64,000 nucleotides of DNA, from contig NZ_CP038498.1 of NCBI RefSeq assembly GCF_012427845.1, positions 2,604,001 to 2,668,000 on the forward strand, given 5' to 3'. The notes under the pieces were generated by a model, which worked only from the letters and a program-made list of their open reading frames with translations, was not told the origin of the DNA and made no database searches. Positions 1 through 8,584 of the stretch are shown piece after piece (position 1 is the first letter of the stretch; each line of letters opens with the position of its first letter). The stretch is from Pectobacterium punjabense (GTDB taxonomy: Bacteria; Pseudomonadota; Gammaproteobacteria; Enterobacterales; Enterobacteriaceae). The translations under genes were made by a program, and so were the position numbers.

Positions 1-806
1 CCGTCGTACTGGATGGCATGACAGGAAAAAAACACAACTCTAATGCCGAGCTGATGGGGCAAGGCTTCGGTAACATCATCGCGCCCTTCTTTGGCGGTAT
101 TACCGCGACCGCCGCGATTGCCCGCTCCGCCGCCAACGTACGCGCAGGAGCAAATTCGCCGATCTCCGCCGTGGTTCATGCCCTGTTGGTGCTGTTAGCG
201 TTGCTGATACTTGCGCCGTGGTTGTCTTACCTGCCGCTGGCGGCAATGGCGTCACTGCTGTTGATTGTCGCCTGGAACATGAGCGAAGCGCACAAGGTAG
301 TAGATTTACTGCGCCACGGACCGAAAGACGACATTATCGTGATGCTGCTCTGTATGTCGTTGACCGTATTGTTCGATATGGTGATCGCAATTACCGTCGG
401 CATCGTGCTGGCCTCGTTGCTCTTCATGCGGCGCATCGCGCAAATGACCCGTCTGAGCGAACTGCCGGACACCAAAATACCGGATCATCTGGTGTTGCGC
501 GTTAACGGCCCGCTGTTTTTCGCCGCAGCGGAGCGCATCTTCAACGACCTGACCGTACGCAGCGAAGGCTATCAAAACATCATTTTGCAGTGGGATGCGG
601 TACCGGTGCTGGATGCTGGCGGGCTCAATGCGTTCCTGCGCTTTAGCGAAACATTGCCCGACGGTAAACAGCTCATTATTACTGACATTCCCTTCCAGCC
701 GCTAAAAACGCTAGCGCGAGCAAAGGTTCACCCGATTGAAGGGCGACTGAGCTTCTACGGCTCATTGGCGCAGGCCATTGAGGCGACGACGGCACGCTCA
801 GCGTAG
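1..806 (+). CDS. dauA: SulP-family anion/C4-dicarboxylate transporter, 3' part
   Basis: The 5' end lies outside the window; the open frame runs in from position 3. The visible part holds the last transmembrane helices of a SLC26/SulP carrier (for example the hydrophobic run around [20 protein letters not shown]) followed by a cytoplasmic STAS domain, roughly the last 110 residues ([19 protein letters not shown], then [11 protein letters not shown]). This architecture and the wording of the conserved [17 protein letters not shown] stretch fit DauA (YchM), an inner-membrane C4-dicarboxylate transporter. The family is clear; the exact substrate is inferred from the E. coli orthologue. It stands alone and is followed by folM on the same strand after 178 bases. 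Confidence 0.85.
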   Translation, partial: VVLDGMTGKKHNSNAELMGQGFGNIIAPFFGGITATAAIARSAANVRAGANSPISAVVHALLVLLALLILAPWLSYLPLAAMASLLLIVAWNMSEAHKVVDLLRHGPKDDIIVMLLCMSLTVLFDMVIAITVGIVLASLLFMRRIAQMTRLSELPDTKIPDHLVLRVNGPLFFAAAERIFNDLTVRSEGYQNIILQWDAVPVLDAGGLNAFLRFSETLPDGKQLIITDIPFQPLKTLARAKVHPIEGRLSFYGSLAQAIEATTARSA

Positions 807-984
807 CCGTTACAACGGGAACATGTAGGTTCAGGGGATATTCCATCGTCCCCTTCTCCTCTTTTCGCCCGTGGTTTGCCACACCGTCTCTGCCGGGTAC
901 AAAACCATACCCTGCATAGTCGTTAATTCAGGTATATTGTCACGGTTCGCCCCCTTTTAACCCGCGTGTTGAGGAGACTTAATT

Positions 985-1707
985 GTGGCAATATTTTCTT
1001 CTGCCCCCGTGCTAATTACCGGCGGCGCACGGCGTATTGGGCTGGCACTGGTGCGTTCGTTTCTGGCGCAGTCGACCCCGGTCATCATCAGCTATCGCAC
1101 ACCTTACGCTGAACTGGAGACGCTACGGCAAGACGGCGCGATTTGTCTGGACGCCGATTTTTCCACGACGGAAAACATCTATGCCTTTGCGGAGCAAATC
1201 CAATCGCTCACGCCGCAGCTACGCGCCATTATTCACAATGCCAGCAGTTGGGCACCAGAAAAGCCTGACACACCATTGGAGCAGACGCTGAGCGATATGC
1301 TGCAAATTCATGTCTATGCCCCCTATTTACTCAACCAATTGCTAGAACCTTGCTTACGCGGGCAAGGCATTGCGGGTGCGGATATTATTCACCTGACAGA
1401 TTACGTGGTAGAAAAAGGCAGTGAGAAACACATCGCTTATGCTGCCAGCAAAGCGGCGCTGGATAACATGACGCGGTCATTTGCACGCAAGCTGGCGCCG
1501 GAAGTAAAAGTAAACGCCATCGCTCCCAGCTTAATCCTGTTTCAGGAACAGGATGACGACGAGTATCGCCAGCAGACGCTGGAAAAATCATTGATGAAAA
1601 TCGCGCCCGGTGAAGAGGAAATAGTCCAACTGGTAGACTATTTGTTCAAGAGCCGTTATGTGACGGGGAAGACTCTGGGCGTCGATGGCGGACGGGCATT
1701 GCGCTAG
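985..1707 (+). CDS. folM: Dihydromonapterin reductase FolM (short-chain dehydrogenase)
   Basis: A 240-residue short-chain dehydrogenase that reduces dihydromonapterin to tetrahydromonapterin and has weak dihydrofolate reductase activity in E. coli. The N-terminal nucleotide-binding motif is ITGGARRIG, the NAG-type motif is IHNASSW, and the catalytic Tyr/Lys pair is in IAYAASKAALDNMTRS. The C-terminal VTGKTLGVDGGRALR is characteristic of FolM. The start is a GTG at 985, preceded by a GAGGAG ribosome binding site at 971-976, eight bases upstream. A hairpin with a T run follows the stop codon. Length matches the E. coli protein. Confidence 0.92.
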   Translation: MAIFSSAPVLITGGARRIGLALVRSFLAQSTPVIISYRTPYAELETLRQDGAICLDADFSTTENIYAFAEQIQSLTPQLRAIIHNASSWAPEKPDTPLEQTLSDMLQIHVYAPYLLNQLLEPCLRGQGIAGADIIHLTDYVVEKGSEKHIAYAASKAALDNMTRSFARKLAPEVKVNAIAPSLILFQEQDDDEYRQQTLEKSLMKIAPGEEEIVQLVDYLFKSRYVTGKTLGVDGGRALR

Positions 1708-1721
1708 AACCCTTGATTAAA

Positions 1722-1756
1722 GAAATGGCGTGAGGCTTGTACGCCATTTCTTTTTC
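1722..1756 (+). terminator. Rho-independent terminator of folM
   Basis: Stem GAAATGGCGT (1722-1731) pairs with ACGCCATTTC (1741-1750) across a nine-base loop, followed by a T-rich run. It starts 15 bases after the folM stop codon. Confidence 0.85.
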
Positions 1757-1830
1757 ACTCACATCTTGCGTTGTTATTACGTTAACCCTCATGTCTCGCT
1801 TAAAGAACCGGCAAGGCAGCCAAGGGAAAA

Positions 1831-3375
1831 CTACGCAATTTTTTCCTGATTGATTAACAGAGCTTCAATATTTTTGGCTGGCAATGAACGGTAAAAAAAC
1901 CATCCCTGAATTAAGCAATCTGCATCAATCTCTCTGGCAATTTTTAGCTGTGCAGCATCTTCAACACCTTCAAAGACGATGTCTTTTCCCATGTCCTTAA
2001 TAAGCGAACAGATTGCATGCAATATCTTTTCTTTATTTTTATTATCCAGATTCTTCATTAGAGAACCGTCAAGTTTAACTTCATCGAATCTGAAACCTGT
2101 GAGCCATGCTAAATTAGAATTGGCAACACCAAAGTCATCAATTGCCAGGCTGATGTTCATCTTTGCCACATGCTCAGCAAAAAATTGTATTTCTTTTTGT
2201 GCCAACTGGCACCGCTCTGATATTTCCAACTTTATCTGACAAGGTTCAACATCGTATAAGGCGCACACATCAATTAGTCGACTTATGAACTCTCGATCGC
2301 TAATTTCATGATCTGTTATATTCATAGAAAGTGTTAATTTTTTATTCACTTTGAGAATATCAGACATTTCCCTGATTGATGTCTTTATTACAAAATCAGA
2401 TATTTTTGAGTAAAACCCGATTTTCTCTGAGATCTTTATAAAACTCTCAGGAGAAACATAACCATGTATATCATCACGCCATCTCACCAACGCCTCAAGG
2501 CCGGCTATTTTCCCATCAACGGCGTTAACCATAGGCTGATATTCAAGGAACATATTTCCTTTCTTAATCGATTTTTTTAAGCGGAATTTCAGTGATTTTC
2601 TTTTATCAAAAATATTAAAAAAGAAAAAAGTCAGAAACCAGCCTAGCATCAATGCAGCAGCCATCGCAAAGGTCAGAAGAGCCGGTGTTAACGACAGTAA
2701 CCCACTGCGTGCGTTTTGAGCCATCAAGCAAAACTGCCATTGTGGGCTACAAAGACTTGTGTTAGCGGTAAATATTTTTCTCAGGAATGAAGTATCCGAA
2801 GCAATATATCCCTTCGAATCTGATTCAAAATACTTTTGCGATTTATCTGCCGATGTCATAACGAAGTATCCATCAGTCACCGTATTCAATATATTTTCAT
2901 ACGTTCCTCGCGCAACAAAAACCGCTGCGTGACCTTGATGGAGACCGATATTGTTATACAGCGTTTCACTATTATTTTTTACGCTAATTAATTCTGGCTT
3001 ATTAGTTTTCGTTTCATTTTTTACAGTAATAGGCAGCGGAGGATTAATTTCACCCCAAAAGGAACTGCAATAAATATCATTTCCTTTTAAAGAAGCAACA
3101 TCTTCAATATTGGGGTGACGCCATCTTATCACTCTTAATTTTTCAATATAGTTTGGCGAACAAATATCAGTATCCATGGCGTTAATATCATCCAACGCAG
3201 ATAGTGCTTGTTTCGCCAGTATTTCGGCCTGAAAACGTAACTTTTCCGACCGCAGCATGAGTTTATTTTCCTGATGACTAACCAATAATTCATTTAATAA
3301 AAACAAAAAAGAAAATGAGACAAGAGCCATCATAGAAATGGTTCTTATTATCTTTTTAAATTTTGAAAAACGCAT
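1831..3375 (-). CDS. Membrane c-di-GMP phosphodiesterase with CSS-motif sensor and EAL domain
   Basis: 514 residues. A transmembrane helix near residues 13-32 and a second near 230-255 enclose a periplasmic sensor carrying the CSS motif (YCSSFWGE, about residue 104). This is the redox-sensitive sensor known from PdeC and its relatives. The C-terminal EAL domain keeps the catalytic signature residues: GLEALVRW, the N of SMNITDHE, LEISER, DDFGVANS, the K of KLDGSL, FEGVED and IQGWFFYRSLP. Active hydrolysis of c-di-GMP to pGpG is therefore expected. There is no GGDEF domain. It is a single gene, convergent with folM. Several PdeC paralogues exist in enterobacteria, so no symbol is given. Confidence 0.88.
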   Translation of the reverse strand: MRFSKFKKIIRTISMMALVSFSFLFLLNELLVSHQENKLMLRSEKLRFQAEILAKQALSALDDINAMDTDICSPNYIEKLRVIRWRHPNIEDVASLKGNDIYCSSFWGEINPPLPITVKNETKTNKPELISVKNNSETLYNNIGLHQGHAAVFVARGTYENILNTVTDGYFVMTSADKSQKYFESDSKGYIASDTSFLRKIFTANTSLCSPQWQFCLMAQNARSGLLSLTPALLTFAMAAALMLGWFLTFFFFNIFDKRKSLKFRLKKSIKKGNMFLEYQPMVNAVDGKIAGLEALVRWRDDIHGYVSPESFIKISEKIGFYSKISDFVIKTSIREMSDILKVNKKLTLSMNITDHEISDREFISRLIDVCALYDVEPCQIKLEISERCQLAQKEIQFFAEHVAKMNISLAIDDFGVANSNLAWLTGFRFDEVKLDGSLMKNLDNKNKEKILHAICSLIKDMGKDIVFEGVEDAAQLKIAREIDADCLIQGWFFYRSLPAKNIEALLINQEKIA

Positions 3376-3700
3376 CGCAGTCCAATGTCAGTTAATGCCT
3401 GTTAAAAGCATCCAAATCCAGGCTCGCGATAGTACCCACATGGTTTTTTTGTGTCCAGTTCTTTCAGGAACATCACGCCATAATTAGCACATTTTTATAA
3501 CTCGATTCGCTCAATAAATTAGCGCAAGTTTATTAATTGAGACATGTAAAACCATAGAGATAACCATTTGATAATGCGTAGAAATAGCTGGTAACTCATT
3601 GATGTGTTTTGCATAAACTCTTAGCAAGAATCATATATCTACCCCCTCTACGTGCACACACTCGACAGCACGTGCAATAAGATGATGAATGTTATTTCAT
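3376..3700. other. Intergenic region without recognisable gene
   Basis: AT-rich spacer between the start of the CSS-EAL gene and the end of the Imm26/HocA-like gene. It must contain the promoter of the CSS-EAL gene on the minus strand. An imperfect inverted repeat (CAATAAATT near 3511 with TTATTAATTG near 3530) was noticed. Nothing else was recognised. Confidence 0.4.
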
Positions 3701-4903
3701 CTATTTTTTCTTTCCACGACCCTTACGCTGGTACGCTTTATGGTTGGCGACATACGCCAGATAGGCGGTGCGCGTCATCCCGCCAGTATGTTGGGCAAAT
3801 GCATCGTAGGTTGTCTCTGGCGGAAAACCAAACTCAGCCAAGACCTGCTCCCATACTTCGCGGTGTTTCGGGTTTAACAGCGTTTTATCCCTATCAGGGA
3901 ACCCTCTCTCGACAAAACAGTCTGCTGACACGCTGCTATAAGCCCCATTGTTTATATAGTTGCGCTCGGCTTTCAACGCGGTGTCCTGACCGGCTTTACT
4001 GATCGAACTGGGTCCCCACGACAGGCGATAGTCGTTTTTATGCACACTGATACTTGAGCCATATCCAACTGGAAACAGGATGTCTTCTTCTGCCAAGATT
4101 TTCGAACCTACATATTGGTAATTGCCGCGCAGGAAAGCGTCATCCATAACAATCCAGCATTTCTCGGACAAAGGAGACGCCATAATCTCCGACAGCGTGG
4201 GATTACGCTTGGTCGTGCGGAAAAGGTAAGGCCGAACAAATAGCGGCATCGTCATTACATCGTGCCAGATGCTGTGTTCAGCAAACAATTCGTCCTTCTG
4301 CATCTGACGCAGGTTGCCAATAACCAGAACATAGCCATCAGTATGTAAATCTATTTCGACGCGAAAGATGTCGCCCGGAATGGTTTTATGCTGCTGTTTT
4401 TTCATACTCATCAGCCGTTCCAGTTTATTTTCATAATCAACAGGTAAACGCTCACGATAAGAGTTCAGCCAGTCGACAATTTCCTCTTTACTGGTTAAGT
4501 CCCGACACTCTGGCAGCGGGAGTCGAATAGAATTTCGATAATTGCTGGCGTTAATATAGCCGTAATTTCCCGAGTTCAGCGTTCTGATACCTGCGGAAAA
4601 CACAATGCCATCAGCCATTACGCTAGAAACGCTGGTGTAAGTGAGTTTTTTTTCTTTACCCCGCGAGGTTCTCGGCAAAATAACCTCACGTCCACGCGTG
4701 TGAATAATAACGTCTTCTTCCTGATAATTTAACGCGGTGGCGGTAATGCGCTTGCGGATCGTGTCACCCTCGAAGCAGATAAAATAACCGTCGCGTACCG
4801 TTAAAATATCCCATTCAGCCACTAACGGCTCCAGACCGAAATAAGGGCGTAAGGCTTCCTGCATCCAGCTATTTATCTGATCAATCGGTTTCATCTTTAG
4901 CAC
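3701..4903 (-). CDS. Orphan protein with possible Imm26/HocA-like domain
   Basis: A 400-residue soluble protein without signal peptide or membrane helix. The central part beginning near residue 175 (IPGDIFRVEIDLHTDGYVLV and the following 100 residues) resembles the Imm26 family, also called phosphotriesterase HocA family, in which an N-terminal GDIF-type strand is typical. The N-terminal 170 residues and the basic tail (HKAYQRKGRGKKK) are not recognised. There is no toxin, Rhs or type VI gene beside it, so an immunity role is only a family-name inference. It is divergent from rstA. The family call is from memory of motif style and is tentative. Confidence 0.5.
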   Translation of the reverse strand: MLKMKPIDQINSWMQEALRPYFGLEPLVAEWDILTVRDGYFICFEGDTIRKRITATALNYQEEDVIIHTRGREVILPRTSRGKEKKLTYTSVSSVMADGIVFSAGIRTLNSGNYGYINASNYRNSIRLPLPECRDLTSKEEIVDWLNSYRERLPVDYENKLERLMSMKKQQHKTIPGDIFRVEIDLHTDGYVLVIGNLRQMQKDELFAEHSIWHDVMTMPLFVRPYLFRTTKRNPTLSEIMASPLSEKCWIVMDDAFLRGNYQYVGSKILAEEDILFPVGYGSSISVHKNDYRLSWGPSSISKAGQDTALKAERNYINNGAYSSVSADCFVERGFPDRDKTLLNPKHREVWEQVLAEFGFPPETTYDAFAQHTGGMTRTAYLAYVANHKAYQRKGRGKKK

Positions 4904-5062
4904 GGTTCCCAGTGGGATAATCGATAATCATGGCGCGGCCGTTCTCGATAAATTGCGAGAACCGACTAAAAAAACACGCACCGCAGCTTATCTAATTTTG
5001 AAAAATAAACAAATACTTAACACCCATTTACGCTTCGCTTCTCGTTTATCTTCGCTCATCAG

Positions 5063-5068
5063 GCTATG
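5063..5068 (+). promoter_or_regulatory. Candidate -10 of the rstA promoter
   Basis: TATGCT at 5063-5068 lies 35 bases before the rstA start codon and fits a sigma-70 -10 element. A GTTTA half site just upstream recalls PhoP boxes, but a full direct repeat was not seen, so PhoP control is not claimed. Confidence 0.35.
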
Positions 5069-5102
5069 CTATCAACAGAGAGATGGGGATGACGTAGATA
5101 CC

Positions 5103-5840
5103 ATGCATAAGATTGTTTTTATAGAAGATGATACCGAGGTTGGAAAATTGATCGCTGCCTACCTCGGCAAGCATGACATTGATGTTCAGGTTGAAGCGCG
5201 AGGCGATCAGGCACAGGCCTTTATTGAACAGCAGCAGCCCGACCTTGTGCTGCTGGACATTATGCTGCCCGGCAAAGACGGGATGACCATCTGTCGGGAG
5301 TTGCGGCCACAGTACAGCGGCCCGATTGTGCTGCTAACGTCGTTGGACAGCGATATGAATCATATTCTGGCACTGGAAATGGGTGCCGATGATTACATTC
5401 TGAAAACCACGCCGCCCGCAGTCTTGCTTGCCCGCTTGCGCCTGCATTTGCGGCAATATGCCACTACGCCACAGCCTGTGGCAGAAAATACAACACCCGC
5501 GGCGTTGCAGGTACATAAATCACTGCACTTCGGCCTGCTCTGTATCGACCCGGTCAACCGGGAAGTGACATTAGGGCAAGAGCACATCGTGTTATCCACC
5601 GCGGATTTCGATCTCCTCTGGCAGTTGGCGACCCATGCTGGCCACATTATGGATCGGGATGCGCTGCTGAAAAATCTGCGCGGCGTGACCTACGATGGCA
5701 TGGATCGCAGTATTGATGTGGCCATCTCCCGCCTGCGTAAAAAACTGTACGACAACCCGCTGGAGCCGTTTCGTATCAAAACCGTGCGTAACAAAGGTTA
5801 CCTGTTTGCCCCCAATACCTGGGAGAGCGTGACGCTATGA
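5103..5840 (+). CDS. rstA: Response regulator RstA (OmpR/PhoB family)
   Basis: 245 residues from ATG 5103 (MHKIVFIEDDTEVG). The receiver domain has the acidic pair EDD, the phosphoacceptor Asp in LVLLDIMLPGKDG, the conserved Thr/Ser in VLLTSLD and the switch Lys in LKTTPP. The C-terminal winged helix (residues about 140-240) ends in SIDVAISRLRKKLYDNP and VRNKGYLFA, diagnostic for the OmpR group. An in-frame upstream extension to 4953 is open but unlike the family and lacks a ribosome binding site, so 5103 is chosen. The stop overlaps the rstB start as ATGA. In E. coli RstA activates asr; here asr sits directly downstream with an RstA-box match. Confidence 0.93.
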   Translation: MHKIVFIEDDTEVGKLIAAYLGKHDIDVQVEARGDQAQAFIEQQQPDLVLLDIMLPGKDGMTICRELRPQYSGPIVLLTSLDSDMNHILALEMGADDYILKTTPPAVLLARLRLHLRQYATTPQPVAENTTPAALQVHKSLHFGLLCIDPVNREVTLGQEHIVLSTADFDLLWQLATHAGHIMDRDALLKNLRGVTYDGMDRSIDVAISRLRKKLYDNPLEPFRIKTVRNKGYLFAPNTWESVTL

Positions 5841-7150
5841 GAAAACTGTTCGTCCAGTTTTTTCTCTTGCTGTTCGCCTGCTTTGTCGTCATGACACTAC
5901 TAGTCGGGCTGGTCTATAAAGTCACGGCTGAACGTGCCGGACGTCAGTCCATGGACGACCTGATGAAAAGTTCGCTGTATCTCATTCGTAATGAGCTACG
6001 CGCGATCCCCCCCCGCGAGTGGCATAAAACCATCAGCCAGCTTGATTTAAACCTGTCGTTCAAGTTGCATATCGAACCGGTGAGCAAATATGCGCTCAGC
6101 CCCAAGAATCGGCAGCGCCTGAATCAGGGAGAAATTATCGCGCTGGATGACGAGTACACGTTTATCCAACGTATCCCACGCAGCCACTACGTTCTCGCCG
6201 TCGGCCCTATTCCTTATTTGTTCTTTCTGCACGAAATGCGGCTGCTGGATTTACTGCTGGTGATGCTCATCGGGCTGTCGCTAGCGTTACCGGTTTTCTT
6301 ATGGATGCGGCCACATTGGCAGGCCATGCTAAAACTGGAAAATGCCGCACAGCGTCTGGGGGATGGTCATCTGGAAGAGCGCATTCACTTTGATAGCACG
6401 TCAAGCCTGTTTCGGCTGGGGGTCGCCTTCAACCGAATGGCAGATAACCTGAACCAGCTCATCAACAGTAAAAAGCAGTTGATTGACAATATCGCGCACG
6501 AACTGCGCACACCATTGGTCAGGCTGCGCTATCGGCTGGCGATGAGCGACAACCTGACAGAAGATGAGCAGCAGGCATTAAATCGAGATATTGGTCAACT
6601 TGAAGCGCTGATTGACGAACTGCTGACGTATGCCAGGCTCGATCGCCCACAGGTAACGCTGCATCTTACCGATATTGATATTCCTTCATGGTTACAGGCG
6701 AAAGTTGACGATTTTCGTCTTATCCATCCTGACAAACAGATTTCGCTGGAAATGCCCCCTTCGGCACACATTGGCGCGCTTGATTTACGTCTGATGGAAC
6801 GCGTCTTGAATAACCTGATCGGCAATGGGTTACGCTTCTGTCACAGCCAGCTGCGTATCAGCCTGACGTCCGACGCGGCGCATATCGCGTGCCTGCAAGT
6901 CGAAGATGATGGCCCCGGCATTGCTCCCGAAAACCGAGAAAGTGTTTTTGAACCGTTTATTCGTCTGGAAGCAGGCATTGAGAACAGCAGCGGCGGATGT
7001 GGGCTGGGGTTGGCGATTGTTCATGCTATCGCGCGTGCTTACGAAGGCAATATTACGGTGGATGAAAGCCCGCTCGGCGGTGCCCGTTTCCGCTTTTGCT
7101 GGCCAGTAAAAACCGCGACAGCACAGGCTGCTATCGCCATTCAGCCTTGA
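5837..7150 (+). CDS. rstB: Sensor histidine kinase RstB
   Basis: 437 residues. A transmembrane helix at about 7-29 and another near 136-156 enclose a periplasmic sensor of about 105 residues. HAMP follows (LENAAQRLGDGHLEERI), then the H box IAHELRTPLVRLRYRL with the phosphorylated His, the N box VLNNLIGNGLRF, and ATP-binding DDGPGI and GCGLGLAIVHAI motifs. It is translationally coupled to rstA by a four-base overlap and forms the RstB-RstA phosphorelay at the inner membrane. Length agrees with E. coli RstB. Confidence 0.93.
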   Translation: MRKLFVQFFLLLFACFVVMTLLVGLVYKVTAERAGRQSMDDLMKSSLYLIRNELRAIPPREWHKTISQLDLNLSFKLHIEPVSKYALSPKNRQRLNQGEIIALDDEYTFIQRIPRSHYVLAVGPIPYLFFLHEMRLLDLLLVMLIGLSLALPVFLWMRPHWQAMLKLENAAQRLGDGHLEERIHFDSTSSLFRLGVAFNRMADNLNQLINSKKQLIDNIAHELRTPLVRLRYRLAMSDNLTEDEQQALNRDIGQLEALIDELLTYARLDRPQVTLHLTDIDIPSWLQAKVDDFRLIHPDKQISLEMPPSAHIGALDLRLMERVLNNLIGNGLRFCHSQLRISLTSDAAHIACLQVEDDGPGIAPENRESVFEPFIRLEAGIENSSGGCGLGLAIVHAIARAYEGNITVDESPLGGARFRFCWPVKTATAQAAIAIQP

Positions 7151-7208
7151 CGTCAAGACAGCGGTGATCCCGCTGTCTTTCAATGTTTTCTTTGCTTTCC
7201 TCAACCTG

Positions 7209-7222
7209 TACATTAGGTTACA
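7209..7222 (+). promoter_or_regulatory. RstA box upstream of asr
   Basis: TACATTAGGTTACA matches the published RstA consensus TACATNTNGTTACA at all but one defined position. It lies 100 bases before the asr start codon, which fits activation of asr by the RstA protein encoded immediately upstream. A TATCCT at 7260-7265 is a possible -10 element. Confidence 0.7.
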
Positions 7223-7322
7223 CGCCGAAACCAATCACTCACTGAAGCCGCCCTCCGTTTATCCTATTCTCTCTTCAACGGCCCACATGAGGGTCACGAA
7301 ACGTGAATGAGACAACGAGGAA

Positions 7323-7799
7323 ATGATGATGAATAAAGTATTAGTTATGATCGCTGGTGCGGCTCTGGGTCTGTCCTCTGTCGCATTTGCCGCAGATACC
7401 GTAACCAGCGCACCCGCTCAAACATCTGCAACCACGACGACTTCTGCTCCAGCTAAAGCTGTTCACCATAAAAAACAGGTGAAGAAAGCGAAACCAACTG
7501 CTGAACAGAAAGCGCAAGCGGCTAAGAAACACGTGAAGAAAGCAAAACCAGCCCCTGCACAGAAAGCACAGGCTGCCAAGAAACACGTGAAGAAAGCAAA
7601 ACCAGCCCCTGCACAGAAAGCACAGGCTGCCAAGAAACACGTGAAAAAAGCGAAGCCGGCTCCTGCACAAAAAGCACAGGCTGCCAAGAAACACGTGAAG
7701 AAAGCAAAACCAGCCCCTGCGCAGAAAGCACAAGCGGCTAAAAAACATGTGAAAAAAGCGAAAACGGTAAAACCTGCTGATACCACGCCAGCAGCATAA
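7323..7799 (+). CDS. asr: Acid shock protein Asr
   Basis: A 158-residue periplasmic basic repeat protein induced by acid in enterobacteria. Signal peptide [19 protein letters not shown]...AFA is followed by a Thr/Ser/Ala linker and then about five and a half copies of an 18-residue Lys/Ala-rich unit with core [19 protein letters not shown]. coli Asr is shorter (about 100 residues), so the repeat is expanded here. Three consecutive ATG codons (7323, 7326, 7329) could start it; an AACGAGGAA site just upstream fits the second or third best. It is downstream of rstAB and has an RstA box. Confidence 0.92.
   Translation: MMMNKVLVMIAGAALGLSSVAFAADTVTSAPAQTSATTTTSAPAKAVHHKKQVKKAKPTAEQKAQAAKKHVKKAKPAPAQKAQAAKKHVKKAKPAPAQKAQAAKKHVKKAKPAPAQKAQAAKKHVKKAKPAPAQKAQAAKKHVKKAKTVKPADTTPAA
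7470..7763 (+). repeat. 54-base tandem repeat inside asr
   Basis: About 5.4 copies of a 54-base unit coding 18 residues. Copies at 7524-7577 and 7578-7631 appear identical base for base; 7632-7685 and 7686-7739 differ at a few mostly synonymous positions; the first and last units are more divergent. The near identity of neighbouring units points to recent slippage or recombination. Confidence 0.9.
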
Positions 7800-7814
7800 T
7801 CAGTAAGTACCCTC

Positions 7815-7843
7815 GCCTTCCCCTACCTATCGGGAAGGCGTCG
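7815..7843 (+). terminator. Hairpin after asr
   Basis: GCCTTCCC pairs with GGGAAGGC shortly after the asr stop codon. No strong T run follows, so it may be an attenuator or RNA-stabilising stem rather than a full terminator. Confidence 0.45.
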
Positions 7844-7889
7844 CTTACGGTCGGATCACGTCACTAAGGTTAACCGCACAATCATCATT

Positions 7890-7920
7890 AAACACCCAGT
7901 TCATCGGGTGTTTATTTCAT
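7890..7920 (+). terminator. Terminator-like hairpin between asr and ydgU
   Basis: AAACACCC (7890-7897) pairs with GGGTGTTT (7906-7913) and is followed by a short T-rich stretch. It lies just before ydgU, so read-through may set the level of ydgU relative to asr. Confidence 0.55.
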
Positions 7921-7934
7921 GGGGGGAAGGGAAC

Positions 7935-8015
7935 ATGATGCGTCGCTACTCATTCGAAATTATGCTATCCCTCGTTCTGCTCTGTGGAATTATTACCCTA
8001 AGTTTTTTTCTCTAA
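7935..8015 (+). CDS. ydgU: Small membrane protein YdgU
   Basis: A 26-residue frame starting MMRRYSFEIMLSLVLLC and ending in a hydrophobic segment (IITLSFFL). It is a single-span membrane protein. The pattern RY-FE--L---LC-IIT--F matches my recollection of the E. coli small protein YdgU, which also lies directly downstream of asr. A GGGGGGAAGGG tract at 7921-7931 is a strong ribosome binding site. It is too short for ordinary gene callers. Confidence 0.8.
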   Translation: MMRRYSFEIMLSLVLLCGIITLSFFL

Positions 8016-8584
8016 TGCTCAGAATTTCTCTACCACGCAGCTACCCACGTATTCTCGCTATTATTAAGCACAGACGTCTATCTGAATAAAAAACACTCGC
8101 CAATATTGATAACCAATCTCATTAACAATATTGTTTTTTCCTATATTTTAATCTCTTCCGCTCCCCATTGACAGGTCAAACCAGACAAGACCACCATTTA
8201 AATCAATCACTTAAAGACTATCGTCTCATTTACGATGATAAACACGCCAATAACAATGGAATTATCTAAATCTTAAACTACAATTTCGAAATCAATAATA
8301 AGTCACATTGGATTTCAATTTATATTTATTATTAATAAATAAAGCACACTAACTACAAGGTTTAATTTACCAAGACATCCACGATGTCCAAACACCGCGC
8401 TGCGCGCAGCGTCTGTTTTATCGCATTAGCACCACAATGTGTTAACCCTATAATCACTTAAAACAAGGTGGTATTTATTGATAAAAAGACAACAATATAC
8501 TTAGCCGAATATGGATTGAATTTAAAAATCATAAACTTAATAACATACCTCTAAGGATGCTGTATTTTTCATAAAACGAAATGG
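8016..8584. other. AT-rich spacer before the fimbrial regulator
   Basis: About 570 bases, much richer in A and T than the flanking genes, between ydgU and the fimbrial regulator gene. No open frame, RNA gene or insertion element was recognised. GC-rich CGCGCTGCGCGCAGCG near 8396-8411 forms a short palindrome. The composition marks the left edge of the accessory fimbrial block. Confidence 0.5.

Noticed and set aside
4953..5102. Upstream extension of rstA by 50 codons
   Set aside because: It adds a sequence not typical of response regulators and lacks a ribosome binding site; the receiver domain begins at ATG 5103.
7470..7763. Regular direct repeats resembling a CRISPR array
   Set aside because: The units are contiguous coding repeats with no variable spacers and no cas genes nearby.
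7341..7786. Open frames on the minus strand of asr with Phe/Cys-rich repeats
   Set aside because: They are mirror images of the asr repeat on the other strand; asr has a signal peptide, ribosome binding site and RstA box.
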